From Comamonadaceae bacterium (GTDB lineage Bacteria > Pseudomonadota > Gammaproteobacteria > Burkholderiales > Burkholderiaceae_C): a stretch of 64,000 nucleotides of DNA. Shown one piece after another: positions 27,639 to 35,773 of this stretch; position 1 is the first letter of the stretch; every line of letters starts with the position of its first letter. The DNA is taken from assembly GCA_027484575.1 (NCBI GenBank), contig JAIXSQ010000016.1, forward strand, positions 47,914 to 111,913, written 5' to 3'. The notes under the pieces were generated by a model. It was not told the origin of the DNA. It did not search any database and worked only from the letters and a program-made list of their open reading frames with translations. Made by a program: the position numbers and the translations under genes.

Positions 27639-28484
27639 TCAGGCTCGGGACAGCCGCCGCGAGCGCGGCTTGCCGTGCCGGCTGCCGGCGCGGCCGCCCT
27701 GCCCCAGCCCGGCCGCCAGCAGCGCCCCGGCCAAGGTGAGCAGCCACGACAGGTAGACCCACAGCAGGAAGGCGAGCAGCGGCGCGAACGCTCCGTAGAC
27801 GGTGCGGTAGGTGGGCACCGTCTGCAGGTACAGGGTGAAGCCTGCCTTGCCCAGTTCGAACGCAATGCCGGCCAGCAGGCCGCCGGCCAGCGCCTCGCGC
27901 CACCGCACCGCGGCATGCGGCACCAGGCGGTAGAGGCAGGCGAAACCCGCGGTCGCCAGCAGGGCTGGTGCGGCCTGCAGGATCAGGCCGACGGCCGGAT
28001 GCAGGCCGAGCAGCCAACCACCCGAAGCCGCTTTCAAGGTGGAGGTGGCCCAGAGGCTGGCACCGACGAGGCCCGGCGCCACGACCAGCAGCACGGCCCA
28101 CAGGACCATGCGCCGGTGCCATGCGCGGCCTTGGCGCACCTGCCATAGCCGGTTCAGGACGTTCTCGACCGTGATGACGGTCGCGAGGGCGGTGGCGACC
28201 AGCACGAGCGCCCCCAGCGGCGTGAGGGCACCGGCGTTGGCGGTGAACTGTCCGAGGTGCTTGAGCACCGTGCGGGCGATGGCTGGCGGCAGCAAGCCGC
28301 TGAGCAGATGCTCGCGCAGCGGCTCACCCAGTCGCTGCAGGAAGGGGACCCGCGCGAACAGCGCGAAGCCGATCGCCAGCAGCGGCACCAGCGACAGGAC
28401 GGTGGTGAAGGTCAGGCTGCCGGCGACCTGCGCGAGCCGTTCTTCACGGGCTCGGTGCAGGATGCGCGTGGACAGGCCGGGCAA
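27639..28484 (-). CDS. YihY/virulence factor BrkB family inner-membrane protein
   Basis: A 281-residue protein with about six transmembrane helices. The opening ERLAQVAGSLTFTTVLSLVP is the conserved YihY/RbnA-family start; later motifs include VENVLNRLWQVRQGRAWHRR and the C-terminal YGAFAPLLAFLLWVYLSWLL. The family was once mis-assigned as ribonuclease BN and its function is still unsettled. Short Arg-rich tail. It lies between mnmA and ssb, convergent with mnmA. Confidence 0.9.
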   Translation of the reverse strand: MPGLSTRILHRAREERLAQVAGSLTFTTVLSLVPLLAIGFALFARVPFLQRLGEPLREHLLSGLLPPAIARTVLKHLGQFTANAGALTPLGALVLVATALATVITVENVLNRLWQVRQGRAWHRRMVLWAVLLVVAPGLVGASLWATSTLKAASGGWLLGLHPAVGLILQAAPALLATAGFACLYRLVPHAAVRWREALAGGLLAGIAFELGKAGFTLYLQTVPTYRTVYGAFAPLLAFLLWVYLSWLLTLAGALLAAGLGQGGRAGSRHGKPRSRRLSRA

Positions 28485-28541
28485 GGCGGCACGCGACCGG
28501 CGAGGTCCTCGGCCCCTGCGGGCCGCGCCGGTCGCGCAGGG

Positions 28542-29060
28542 TCAGAAGGGGATGTCGTCGTCCATGTCGTCGAAGCCCGACGACGGCTTGCCCGCCGGCT
28601 GGCGGGCGGCCGCGGGTGCGGGCGCCGCCGTGCGCGGGGCGGCGGCACGCCGGGGCGCCGGCTCGCCGTAACCGCCGTCGTCCTCCATCGAGCCGCCGCC
28701 ACCACCACCGCCGCCGCCCATCCCTTGGCGGGAGCCCAGCATCTGCATCTGGTCGGCCCGGATCTCGGTGGTGTACTTTTCGACCCCCTGCTGGTCGGTC
28801 CACTTGCGGGTCCGCAGGCTGCCCTCGACGTAGACCTGGGAGCCCTTGCGCAGGTATTCGCCGGCGATCTCGGCCAAGCGCCCGTTGAACACCACGCGGT
28901 GCCACTCGGTGGCTTCCTTCATCTCGCCGCTCTGCTTGTCCTTCCAGCGGTCGGTGGTGGCGATGGTGACGTTCGCCACCCGGTCGCCGCTCGGGAAGGT
29001 GCGCATTTCGGGATCGCGGCCGAGGTTGCCGACGATGATGACTTTGTTGACGGATGCCAT
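28542..29060 (-). CDS. ssb: Single-stranded DNA-binding protein
   Basis: A 172-residue SSB. The N-terminal OB fold spans residues 1-110 (MASVNKVIIVGNLGRDPEMR, then VANVTIATTDRWKDKQSGE and EWHRVVFNGRLAEIAGEYLR). A disordered Gly/Ala/Pro linker follows, and the C-terminus is the acidic partner-binding tip DDMDDDIPF. All functional parts are present. The MFS gene lies just upstream in the same direction, an arrangement common in betaproteobacteria where uvrA normally follows. Confidence 0.97.
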   Translation of the reverse strand: MASVNKVIIVGNLGRDPEMRTFPSGDRVANVTIATTDRWKDKQSGEMKEATEWHRVVFNGRLAEIAGEYLRKGSQVYVEGSLRTRKWTDQQGVEKYTTEIRADQMQMLGSRQGMGGGGGGGGGSMEDDGGYGEPAPRRAAAPRTAAPAPAAARQPAGKPSSGFDDMDDDIPF

Positions 29061-29097
29061 GGTGTTCGTTCCTCCAGCGGGTCGTGATTATCGTCGG

Positions 29098-30318
29098 CTA
29101 GGTCGCGCGGGCCTGGTCGGCCGGCACGTCGTCGGCCGGGGTGCTGCGCTGCGGTGCCTGCATGGGCCAGGCCAGCAGCAGCCACAGCCCCATGAGCGCG
29201 GCACAGGTTCCGTACAGCCCCGCCATCCCAACGTGCTTGGCCAGCCAGCCGCCGACCGCGCCCCCCGCGAAGAAACCCAGCGACTGGAGGGTGTTGTAGA
29301 CGCCCATCGCCGTGCCACGGGCCTGCGGCGGCGCCAGCCGCGACGCCATGCTCGGCTGGGCCGCCTCGAGGACGTTGGAACCACAGAAGAAGAGGAACAG
29401 CAGCAGGGCCAGCGCAGGCACCCCCAGCCCCGCCCCGGCGCGGGCGCCCAGCGCCAGCGCGGCCAGCACGAGCCCGATCAGCCCGATGGCCGCCAGGAAC
29501 ACGGCGCGCAGGTAGCCGCGGCGCTCGGCCGGGAACAAGCTGGCCGACATGACGAAGAACGAGGCCGTGACGGCGGGCAGGTAGACCCACCAGTGGTGTT
29601 CGCGCGCGAGGCCGGCCGCCTCGAGCTGGCCCGGCACCCCGACCCACATGGCCAGCAGGACGGCGTGCAGGATGAAGACACCCGCGTCCAGGCGCATCGT
29701 CGGGCCATGGCGCAGCACGTCGCGCAGGCTGCCGCGCGGGGGCGGCGCCGCGTGCCGCGACGGCTCGGGCGGCACGGCCCAGTGCACCACGGCGATGCCC
29801 AGCAAGGCGAGCAGGCCGGTCAGCACGAACAGGCCGCGCAAGCCCCCGATGCCGACCAGCAACGGCGCCAGCACCAGCGACAGCGCGAACATCAGGCCGA
29901 TGCTGGCGCCCACCAGCGCCATCGCCTTGGTGCGGACGCTGTCGCGGGTCTGGTCGGCCAGCAGCGCCGTGACCACGGCCGAGATCGCCCCGCCACCTTG
30001 CAGGGCGCGGCCGATCACCAACCCCGTCAGCGTGTCGGCCCAGGCCGCCGCGAAGCTGCCGCCCGCGAACACGAGCAGGCCGGCGGTGATCACGCGCTTG
30101 CGGCCGAGCCGGTCGGACGCCATGCCCAGCGGCAGCTGCAGCAGCCCCTGCGTCAGACCGTAGATGCCCATGGCCAACCCGACCATGGCGGCATCGTCAC
30201 CGCCGGGGTAGTGAGGCGCCTCCAGCGCGAACACGGGCAGGACGAGGAACAGCCCGAGCATGCGCAGGGCGTAGATGAACGCCAGCGACAGGCTGGAGCG
30301 CCGCTCCAGGGGGAGCAT
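29098..30318 (-). CDS. Major facilitator superfamily transporter
   Basis: A 406-residue, 12-helix transporter starting MLPLERRSSLSLAFIYALRM, with the MFS loop 2-3 motif GMASDRLGRKRVI. The ATG at 30318 was chosen because an upstream in-frame ATG would prepend 59 Pro/Ser-rich residues. A homologous MFS gene sits between uvrA and ssb in many Burkholderiales; here ssb is in place but uvrA is not, and the photosynthesis cluster begins instead. Substrate unknown. Confidence 0.9.
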   Translation of the reverse strand: MLPLERRSSLSLAFIYALRMLGLFLVLPVFALEAPHYPGGDDAAMVGLAMGIYGLTQGLLQLPLGMASDRLGRKRVITAGLLVFAGGSFAAAWADTLTGLVIGRALQGGGAISAVVTALLADQTRDSVRTKAMALVGASIGLMFALSLVLAPLLVGIGGLRGLFVLTGLLALLGIAVVHWAVPPEPSRHAAPPPRGSLRDVLRHGPTMRLDAGVFILHAVLLAMWVGVPGQLEAAGLAREHHWWVYLPAVTASFFVMSASLFPAERRGYLRAVFLAAIGLIGLVLAALALGARAGAGLGVPALALLLFLFFCGSNVLEAAQPSMASRLAPPQARGTAMGVYNTLQSLGFFAGGAVGGWLAKHVGMAGLYGTCAALMGLWLLLAWPMQAPQRSTPADDVPADQARAT

Positions 30319-30500
30319 GGCTGTGGATGAGGAGGCAGGGCCGGAAGAGGCGGGCACGCGGGAAGGCAGGGTCGGGCGGAAGTTGCGGATTGTCGGCGAA
30401 GCGGGCGGAAGCTTGAGCGCCCCGTTCGGAATCAACGGGCCGGCTGGGAGCGTGGGCGTCTTTTTGGCACCATGGCCGTCCCAGCCAAGGAGCAATCCCC
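30319..30500. other. Divergent MFS/HiPIP intergenic region; left edge of the photosynthesis cluster
   Basis: 182 bp between two divergent genes, so it holds promoters for both. A ribosome-binding site (AAGGAG, about 30487) precedes the HiPIP gene. No PpsR-type TGTC-N10-GACA site, inverted repeat or tRNA remnant was found. Confidence 0.4.
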
Positions 30501-30818
30501 ATGACCATCCAGAACCGCCGTGTCTTCATCCTCCAGACCGCCGCCGCGGGCTGCACCATCGCCGCCGGCAGCGCCTTCGCGCAGGGCGCCGGCAAGGTCG
30601 ACCCCAAGGACGCGCAGGCCGTGGCCCTGGGCTACGTCGAGGACAGTGCCAAGGCGGACAAGGCCAAGTACCCGAAGCACACGCCGGACCAGCGCTGCAA
30701 CAACTGCCAGCTGTACCAGGGCAAGGTGGCCGATGCGCAGGCGCCCTGCGGCGTGTTCGGCGGCAAGCAGGTCGTCGGCAAGGGCTGGTGCAGCGCCTGG
30801 GTGAAGAAGGCCGGCTGA
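30501..30818 (+). CDS. High-potential iron-sulfur protein (HiPIP), periplasmic
   Basis: A 105-residue soluble [4Fe-4S] electron carrier. Four cluster cysteines are in the HiPIP pattern: Cys66 and Cys69 (DQRCNNCQLYQG), Cys83 (APCGVFGG) and Cys97 (KGWCSAW). The N-terminus (MTIQNRRVFILQTAAAGCTI) is a Tat-like export signal, consistent with export of a folded cluster protein. In related betaproteobacteria HiPIP reduces the reaction-centre tetraheme cytochrome, here encoded by pufC about 26 kb away. It points toward bchP and stops 20 nt before it. Confidence 0.95.
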   Translation: MTIQNRRVFILQTAAAGCTIAAGSAFAQGAGKVDPKDAQAVALGYVEDSAKADKAKYPKHTPDQRCNNCQLYQGKVADAQAPCGVFGGKQVVGKGWCSAWVKKAG

Positions 30819-30837
30819 TCCCGGCACCTGGCGCGGC

Positions 30838-32040
30838 TCAGACCCGCGCCAGACCCAGCAGGTGCGCCAGGTCCTTGAAGAAGATGCGCACCTGCGCCAT
30901 CGGCTTGCGGCGGCTGAGCGTCTTGTTCATGTACGACTCGAACGTGAGCTGCTGGACATCGCGGTCCTCACAGATCTTCACGAAGCGCTCGCGGCGCCGG
31001 TCGTTGGCATACCAGAACCACTGCATGATGCCGAGCACTCGGAACACGGTGCCGTGTTCGCGCATGAACCTGCGGCGTGCGCCGGCGAGTGCGCGGCTGT
31101 CGCCAGTGCGCAGCAGCTCGGTCACGGCTTCTGCCGCGAACTGGCCGCCGACCATCGCGTAGTAGATCCCTTCCCCCGAGGCCGGCGCGACCACGCCGGC
31201 CGCATCGCCGGCCAGCACCACGTCGCGGCCGTTGTCCCAGCGCGGCAGGGGCTTCAAGGGAATGGGCGCACCCTCGCGGCGCAGCGTGTCCGCCCCGGCC
31301 AAGCCGGCGGATTCGCGCAAGCGCGCGACCGACGCGCGCAGCGAGAAGCCCTTGTCCGCGCTGCCGGTGCCCACGCTGGCGGTGGCGCCGTGCGGAAACA
31401 CCCAGCCGTAGAAGTCGGGGCTGATCCTGCCGTCGTAGATCACGTCGCAACGGTCACGGTCGTACCCGGGCGCCTGGGCAGGCGCGGCAACGATCTCGTG
31501 GTAGGCGAACACGAACTTGCCCCGGTCGAAGCCGGGCACCGTCTGCCGCGCCACCTCGGAGCGTGCGCCATCGGCACCGACCACCGCACGCGCCCGCACC
31601 CGAGTCGCAGCACCCGGCCCGGGCCGCCGGCCCTCGCGTTGCTGGTAGCACACGGCGGCGGTTCCGTCGGGGTCGCGCTCGATCGCCGTGAAGTCGCCGG
31701 TCACGCGCTGGGCACCAGCCGCCACGGCGCGCTCGCGCAGCCATTCGTCGAACTCGGCGCGATCGACCAGCCCGACGAAGCCGCCTTCGATCGGGATGTC
31801 GACCCGGTGTCCGGACGGGGCCACCATGCGGGCGCAGCGCGCGCGCGCCACCAACAAGTGGTCAGGCACGCCGAAGTCACGGATCAACCGGGGCGGGATG
31901 GCGCCGCCACACGGCTTGATGCGCCCACCCCGGTCCAGCAGGAGGACACGCAGTCCTCGCTGGGCGAGTTCGTGGGCGGCGGTGGCCCCGGCGGGTCCAC
32001 CGCCGACGATGACGGCGTCATAGGTCTCTGGCATCTGCAT
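30838..32040 (-). CDS. bchP: Geranylgeranyl reductase (bacteriochlorophyll phytyl tail)
   Basis: A 400-residue FAD/NADPH-dependent reductase that saturates the geranylgeranyl tail to phytyl in bacteriochlorophyll a. It has the Rossmann motif VIVGGGPAGATAAHELAQRG, the signature KPCGGAIPPRL, the FAD motif VLAGDAAGVVAPASGEGIYY and a C-terminal ARIFFKD-like segment. The ATG at 32040 follows an AAGGAGG ribosome-binding site 6 nt away and is preferred over an in-frame ATG 18 nt upstream. Last gene of the ppaA-ppsR-bchG-pucC-like-bchP run. Confidence 0.95.
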   Translation of the reverse strand: MQMPETYDAVIVGGGPAGATAAHELAQRGLRVLLLDRGGRIKPCGGAIPPRLIRDFGVPDHLLVARARCARMVAPSGHRVDIPIEGGFVGLVDRAEFDEWLRERAVAAGAQRVTGDFTAIERDPDGTAAVCYQQREGRRPGPGAATRVRARAVVGADGARSEVARQTVPGFDRGKFVFAYHEIVAAPAQAPGYDRDRCDVIYDGRISPDFYGWVFPHGATASVGTGSADKGFSLRASVARLRESAGLAGADTLRREGAPIPLKPLPRWDNGRDVVLAGDAAGVVAPASGEGIYYAMVGGQFAAEAVTELLRTGDSRALAGARRRFMREHGTVFRVLGIMQWFWYANDRRRERFVKICEDRDVQQLTFESYMNKTLSRRKPMAQVRIFFKDLAHLLGLARV

Positions 32041-32063
32041 GGCGGCCTCCTTGGGCATTGAGT

Positions 32064-33383
32064 TCAGGCCTGCCGGCCGGTCCATGGAACGAGGGGGGCG
32101 GTGGCGGGCCTGGCCCCTGCGGGCACGCCGATGCGCCACGCCATGGCACCAGCCACGAGGAACAGGGCCGCCTCCAATGCGAACACGATGCCGTAGGCGT
32201 GGCCGCTGTCGGCGATGAACAGGTGCGCCAGGTCGCTCGCAGCGGCTCCAGCAAGCCCGCCCACGGCAAAGGCAAGCGCCTGGGATGCTCCCCACAGGCC
32301 CATGCGCAATCCTTCGCGCCCCTCTGCGCCCTGGTCGGCAAGACGCATCATCGAGCCGATGGCGCCGATGGAGAACGCGCCGTTGGCCATGCCGAGCACG
32401 AACACGGTGGCAGACAGCGGCCAGCCAGGGCCCCACCAACCCGCGGCACTCAGCGCCAGCAAGGCCGCAGCCGAGGCCACGCACCCTCCGACGGCCCACC
32501 ACCGCAGGGAATCCGCGCCCCGCCGCGTGGTGGCCAGCAACATGCCCGCGAGCACACCGCCATGCTGCAGTCCGGCCAACTGCGTGGATGCTGCAGGGGA
32601 GTAGCCGAACACCACGCCAGCGAACGGTTCGAGGATCAGGTCCTGCGCGCTGTAGGCAAGCATCGAGACCGCGACGAAGACCGTGAACTGCCGCGCGACG
32701 GGTTCGCGCCACACTGCATCGAGCGCGATCCTGAACCCCGCGCGCGGCTGGAGTCCGGGGCGCGACGCATGCACGTCGTGAGTCGGTCCGGCCCCCTCGA
32801 CACCGCGGATGGCCAGGATGGTGACCACAAGGGCGATGACCGACACGGACGCGCTGACGAGCAGCAGGCGATCGGGCGAGTAAGGGTCGAGGAGCCGACC
32901 CGCCGTGCCTGCCGTCACGGCGAAGCCCGCGATCATCATCATCCAGACCACCGTGGCCGCCGGCCCCCGGCGCGCAGGCGCCACGCGCTTGGCCAGCAGC
33001 ACCAGCAGCGCCGTACCGGCTGCGCTCACGCCCAAACCCACGAGTGCGTAACCGGCGAAGGCCAAGGCGACGCCCGATGCGCGATCGCTTGCCATCCAGG
33101 CGGTCGCCGCTGCGGCGAGCACGCCGCCCGTGGCGAGAACGGCCATCCCGCCCACGATCCAGGGGGTGCTGCGGCCGCCTTGGTCGGTGCCATGCCCCAT
33201 GCGGGGTCGTGCGAGTTGCAGCACATGGTGCAAGCCGACCAGCAGTCCCGGCAGCAGCGCCGGCAGCGCGTGCTCGACCACCAGCACGCGGTTCAGGGTG
33301 GACGTGGTGAGCACGACCACCGCGCCGAGCGCGGCCTGCACCAATCCGAGCCGCACGATGGCTGCCCAGCCGAAGCCGTTCAT
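32064..33383 (-). CDS. PucC/BCD-family transporter-like protein (ORF428/Bch2 type)
   Basis: A 439-residue, about 12-helix membrane protein of the BCD/PucC superfamily. Key stretches are TSTLNRVLVVEHALPALLPG, the Asp in GRLLDPYSPDRLL, and SAQDLILEPFAGVVFGYSP, the PucC signature. In Rhodobacter a gene of this family lies between bchG and bchP (orf428); the same position here supports that orthology. It is thought to assist pigment or light-harvesting complex assembly. It overlaps bchG by 4 nt. A second PucC-family gene (lhaA) lies in the other superoperon. Confidence 0.9.
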   Translation of the reverse strand: MNGFGWAAIVRLGLVQAALGAVVVLTTSTLNRVLVVEHALPALLPGLLVGLHHVLQLARPRMGHGTDQGGRSTPWIVGGMAVLATGGVLAAAATAWMASDRASGVALAFAGYALVGLGVSAAGTALLVLLAKRVAPARRGPAATVVWMMMIAGFAVTAGTAGRLLDPYSPDRLLLVSASVSVIALVVTILAIRGVEGAGPTHDVHASRPGLQPRAGFRIALDAVWREPVARQFTVFVAVSMLAYSAQDLILEPFAGVVFGYSPAASTQLAGLQHGGVLAGMLLATTRRGADSLRWWAVGGCVASAAALLALSAAGWWGPGWPLSATVFVLGMANGAFSIGAIGSMMRLADQGAEGREGLRMGLWGASQALAFAVGGLAGAAASDLAHLFIADSGHAYGIVFALEAALFLVAGAMAWRIGVPAGARPATAPLVPWTGRQA

Positions 33384-34267
33384 GCCGCATCTCCCAGGCT
33401 GCGCAGCGCCCAAGCCGCCACCATCATCCCCGCGACGAACAGGGGAACGCCGAAGCCGCTGTACCAGAGAGCCCGTTCACGAACGCGCGCGAGGAAGCGC
33501 CGCATCAGCACCAACTGGAGCGCCAGCAGCAGCACCAGGGCCGCCGCATGCCAAGGCCGGGACCAGCCAAGGACGAGTCCGATCACCACCAGTTGAGGGA
33601 GGATCATGGTGCCGCAGGCGACTTGCGCCGCACGCTGCACGCCGAGCTGAACCGGCAGCGACCTCACGCCCATGCGGGCGTCACCCTCGATGGCCTTGAA
33701 GTCGTTGAGGGTCATGATGCCGTGCGTGCCCAGGCTGTAGAGCGCGGCCAGCGTGATGGACGAGGCGCCCGGCATGGCGCCGCCAGCCATGATCGCCGCC
33801 CCGGTGATCCAGGCGAGCCCTTCGTAGCTGATGCCGCAAGCGGCGTTGCCCCACCAGCCGTTCGCCTTCAGGCGCAGCGGTGGAGCGCTGTAGATCCACG
33901 CCAGGACGAGCCCGGCCGCGGCCGCACCGAACCCCCAGGGGCCGAGGAGGGTCGCCACGGCGAGGGACAGGCCAGTCCACGCGATCGCCAGGTACAGGCC
34001 CCAGCGGCCGGGGATGCGCCCGGAAGGGATCGGCCGCTGCGGCTCGTTGATCGCATCGACGTGCCGATCGAACCAGTCGTTGACTGCCTGGCTCGTGGCA
34101 CAGACCAGCGGTCCCGCCAGCAGCACGCCCACGAGGACGACCAGCCAACGCTGGGTCCAGGGCTCTCCGGATGCAACCACACCGCAGGCGAATGCCCACA
34201 TCGGCGGAAACCAGGTGATCGGCTTGAAGAGCTCCGTGACGGCGGAGGCTGAGGGAACGGCGGCCAT
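33380..34267 (-). CDS. bchG: Bacteriochlorophyll synthase
   Basis: A 295-residue UbiA-family prenyltransferase with 8-9 helices that attaches the C20 prenyl tail to bacteriochlorophyllide a. The Asp-rich motif NDWFDRHVDAINEPQRPIPS near residue 63 is diagnostic, and LNDFKAIEGDARMGVRSLPV supplies the second. It precedes the PucC-like gene and bchP, the classical bchG-orf428-bchP order. There is no ribosome-binding site before the ATG; a candidate promoter places the transcript start on the ATG itself, overlapping a PpsR-type operator. Confidence 0.96.
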   Translation of the reverse strand: MAAVPSASAVTELFKPITWFPPMWAFACGVVASGEPWTQRWLVVLVGVLLAGPLVCATSQAVNDWFDRHVDAINEPQRPIPSGRIPGRWGLYLAIAWTGLSLAVATLLGPWGFGAAAAGLVLAWIYSAPPLRLKANGWWGNAACGISYEGLAWITGAAIMAGGAMPGASSITLAALYSLGTHGIMTLNDFKAIEGDARMGVRSLPVQLGVQRAAQVACGTMILPQLVVIGLVLGWSRPWHAAALVLLLALQLVLMRRFLARVRERALWYSGFGVPLFVAGMMVAAWALRSLGDAA

Positions 34268-34273
34268 TGCGCC

Positions 34274-34302
34274 GTTCTACTGTTGACGGCGGCTGCCGTC
34301 AA
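34274..34302 (-). promoter_or_regulatory. Candidate bchG promoter (leaderless)
   Basis: Read leftward: TTGACG (34302-34297), 17-bp spacer, TAGAAC (34279-34274). The expected start site, about 7 nt downstream, falls on the A of the bchG ATG (34267). The -35 box contains the central half-site of the operator 34281-34314, so bound PpsR would block it. Predicted from sequence only; the -10 is a modest match. Confidence 0.5.
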
Positions 34303-34314
34303 CATAAATTGACA
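34281..34314. promoter_or_regulatory. Tandem PpsR-type operator upstream of bchG
   Basis: Two TGTC-N10-GACA-like sites abut with a 2-bp overlap. Site 1 (34281-34298) is degenerate, TGTT-N10-GCCG. Site 2 (34297-34314), read on the minus strand, is TGTC-N10-GACG. The same region also holds a perfect 10-bp inverted repeat (TGTTGACGGC/GCCGTCAACA, 34281-34304). The layout equals that at 36845-36878. PpsR/CrtJ recognises TGT-N12-ACA; binding here is inferred. Confidence 0.7.
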
Positions 34315-34315
34315 C

Positions 34316-35764
34316 TCAGTTCGGCGCAGCTTCGCCGTCGGACCCGATCCCGAACCGTCGCAGCTTCACGTAGAGACTCTGCCGCGACAGCCCCAGCATC
34401 TCGGCGGCCGAGGCCCGGTTGTCGCCGGTGAGTTCCAGGGCAGCTTCGATGCACAGCTGTTCGATCAGGTCCGTGGTCTCCCGCACGATGTCCTTCAGGG
34501 GCATTCGGCCGACGAGTTCCTTCATCTGCCCGACGGATCTGGGGAGCTCCCGGGCTTCACGGGGGTCGGTGGCCGACAATCGCCGTCCGACGTCCCGAAT
34601 GAAGAAACCCAGGCAGGGCCGGTCGGCGTGCGGAACGGAAACGGCGGAGATCTCCACCTCGGTGCCGGAGCCGTAGTCACCGCGCACACGCGTGGCGAAC
34701 AGGCGGACGAGCCCTCGCTGCCGCAGGTTGGAAACGAGCACGTTGAGGTCGACCCCGCTGCGTCCCAGCCAGCGGTCGAGTGACTGCCCTCGGGCGAGGT
34801 CCTCGCTGGCCAACTGTGCAAGGTCGAGGAAGGCACGGTTGGCGCTCAGGACCTTGCCGTCGAAATCGGTGACCACCACGCCGTCGGGTGCCGATTCGAT
34901 CACGGGCGGCAACAGGCGCTTCGGGTGCGTGCTGTCGCCGAGCGGGGGCGTCGACGCGAGCAACCGGACCAGCAACCGGTTGCTGTTGTCCTGGCGGAAC
35001 GACGCCGCCCAGACGGTGACCGGCTCCGGCCGCCCGAGAATGCGCACGGACGTCGGCTCGAAGCGACCGTTGGCACGCAGGCCAGCGAGCTGGACACGCA
35101 AGCGGTCCTGATCCGTGCGGTCGAACGCATCCGCAAGGCTCCAGCCGGAGCGGCGGATGGCATCTCCCAGCAGCTCGAACGCTGCGGGGTTCGCCTCTTC
35201 GAGGCGCTCGGTCCCCGCATCGAGGATCAAGACCGCCTCGCCGACCGACTGCAGCAGGAGACGGTACCGCGTCTCCACGTCCCGCAGGCGCCAGTAGTCG
35301 CGTTCCATGGACAACTGCGCGTTGACGACGCGCTGCTGGAGCGCCGCTTGGGCACGAAGGTCGCGCCCGAATGCCAACCGACGCCGGGGCAGTTGGCCAG
35401 CCCCTTGCGGAAGCTCCACCACGCAGTAGGACACAGGGAGACCGGTCGCGGCTGGATCGAGGTGGGTGACCTGCCGCCATGCCCCCGCCGATTCGCCGCC
35501 GTCGAGCAGGGCCTCAATCTTCGGGCGGCTCTCCTCGGTGACGGTGTCCAGCCAGGCGTGGCCAATCCAGCCCGCACGCCCTAAGGCCGCGATGTCGTCG
35601 CTGGTGGCAGCCATGTCGCGGATGACGCCAGCCTCGTCCAGCAGCAACACGACATCGGATGCAGCAGTCAGCAGGCTCTGGGCCGTCTCCGCCGGCAGGC
35701 CGGTCAGAAACGACTCGGGTGCGGCAAAGCGCCCCGGGGCGGGCTCCTGTGTTCCCTGCGACAT
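34316..35764 (-). CDS. ppsR: Photosynthesis transcriptional regulator PpsR (CrtJ)
   Basis: A 482-residue oxygen/light-responsive DNA-binding regulator of bch, crt, puf and puc genes. Predicted order: N-terminal PAS-like domain (about 25-140), a coiled segment, two PAS domains (about 160-275 and 285-395), and a C-terminal Fis-type helix-turn-helix with NRASAAEMLGLSRQSLYVKL. Cys438 beside the HTH matches the redox-active Cys of CrtJ/PpsR; other cysteines are only at 114 and 384, so the Rhodobacter partner Cys near 250 is missing. It follows ppaA by 9 nt and ends 2 nt from the bchG operator. Confidence 0.95.
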   Translation of the reverse strand: MSQGTQEPAPGRFAAPESFLTGLPAETAQSLLTAASDVVLLLDEAGVIRDMAATSDDIAALGRAGWIGHAWLDTVTEESRPKIEALLDGGESAGAWRQVTHLDPAATGLPVSYCVVELPQGAGQLPRRRLAFGRDLRAQAALQQRVVNAQLSMERDYWRLRDVETRYRLLLQSVGEAVLILDAGTERLEEANPAAFELLGDAIRRSGWSLADAFDRTDQDRLRVQLAGLRANGRFEPTSVRILGRPEPVTVWAASFRQDNSNRLLVRLLASTPPLGDSTHPKRLLPPVIESAPDGVVVTDFDGKVLSANRAFLDLAQLASEDLARGQSLDRWLGRSGVDLNVLVSNLRQRGLVRLFATRVRGDYGSGTEVEISAVSVPHADRPCLGFFIRDVGRRLSATDPREARELPRSVGQMKELVGRMPLKDIVRETTDLIEQLCIEAALELTGDNRASAAEMLGLSRQSLYVKLRRFGIGSDGEAAPN

Positions 35765-35773
35765 ATCCTTTTT

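Noticed and set aside
30838..33390. Single 850-codon frame suggesting a fusion ending in BchP
   Set aside because: Only the last 400 codons are BchP; the rest is an out-of-frame reading of the PucC-like gene. A ribosome-binding site marks the true bchP start at 32040.
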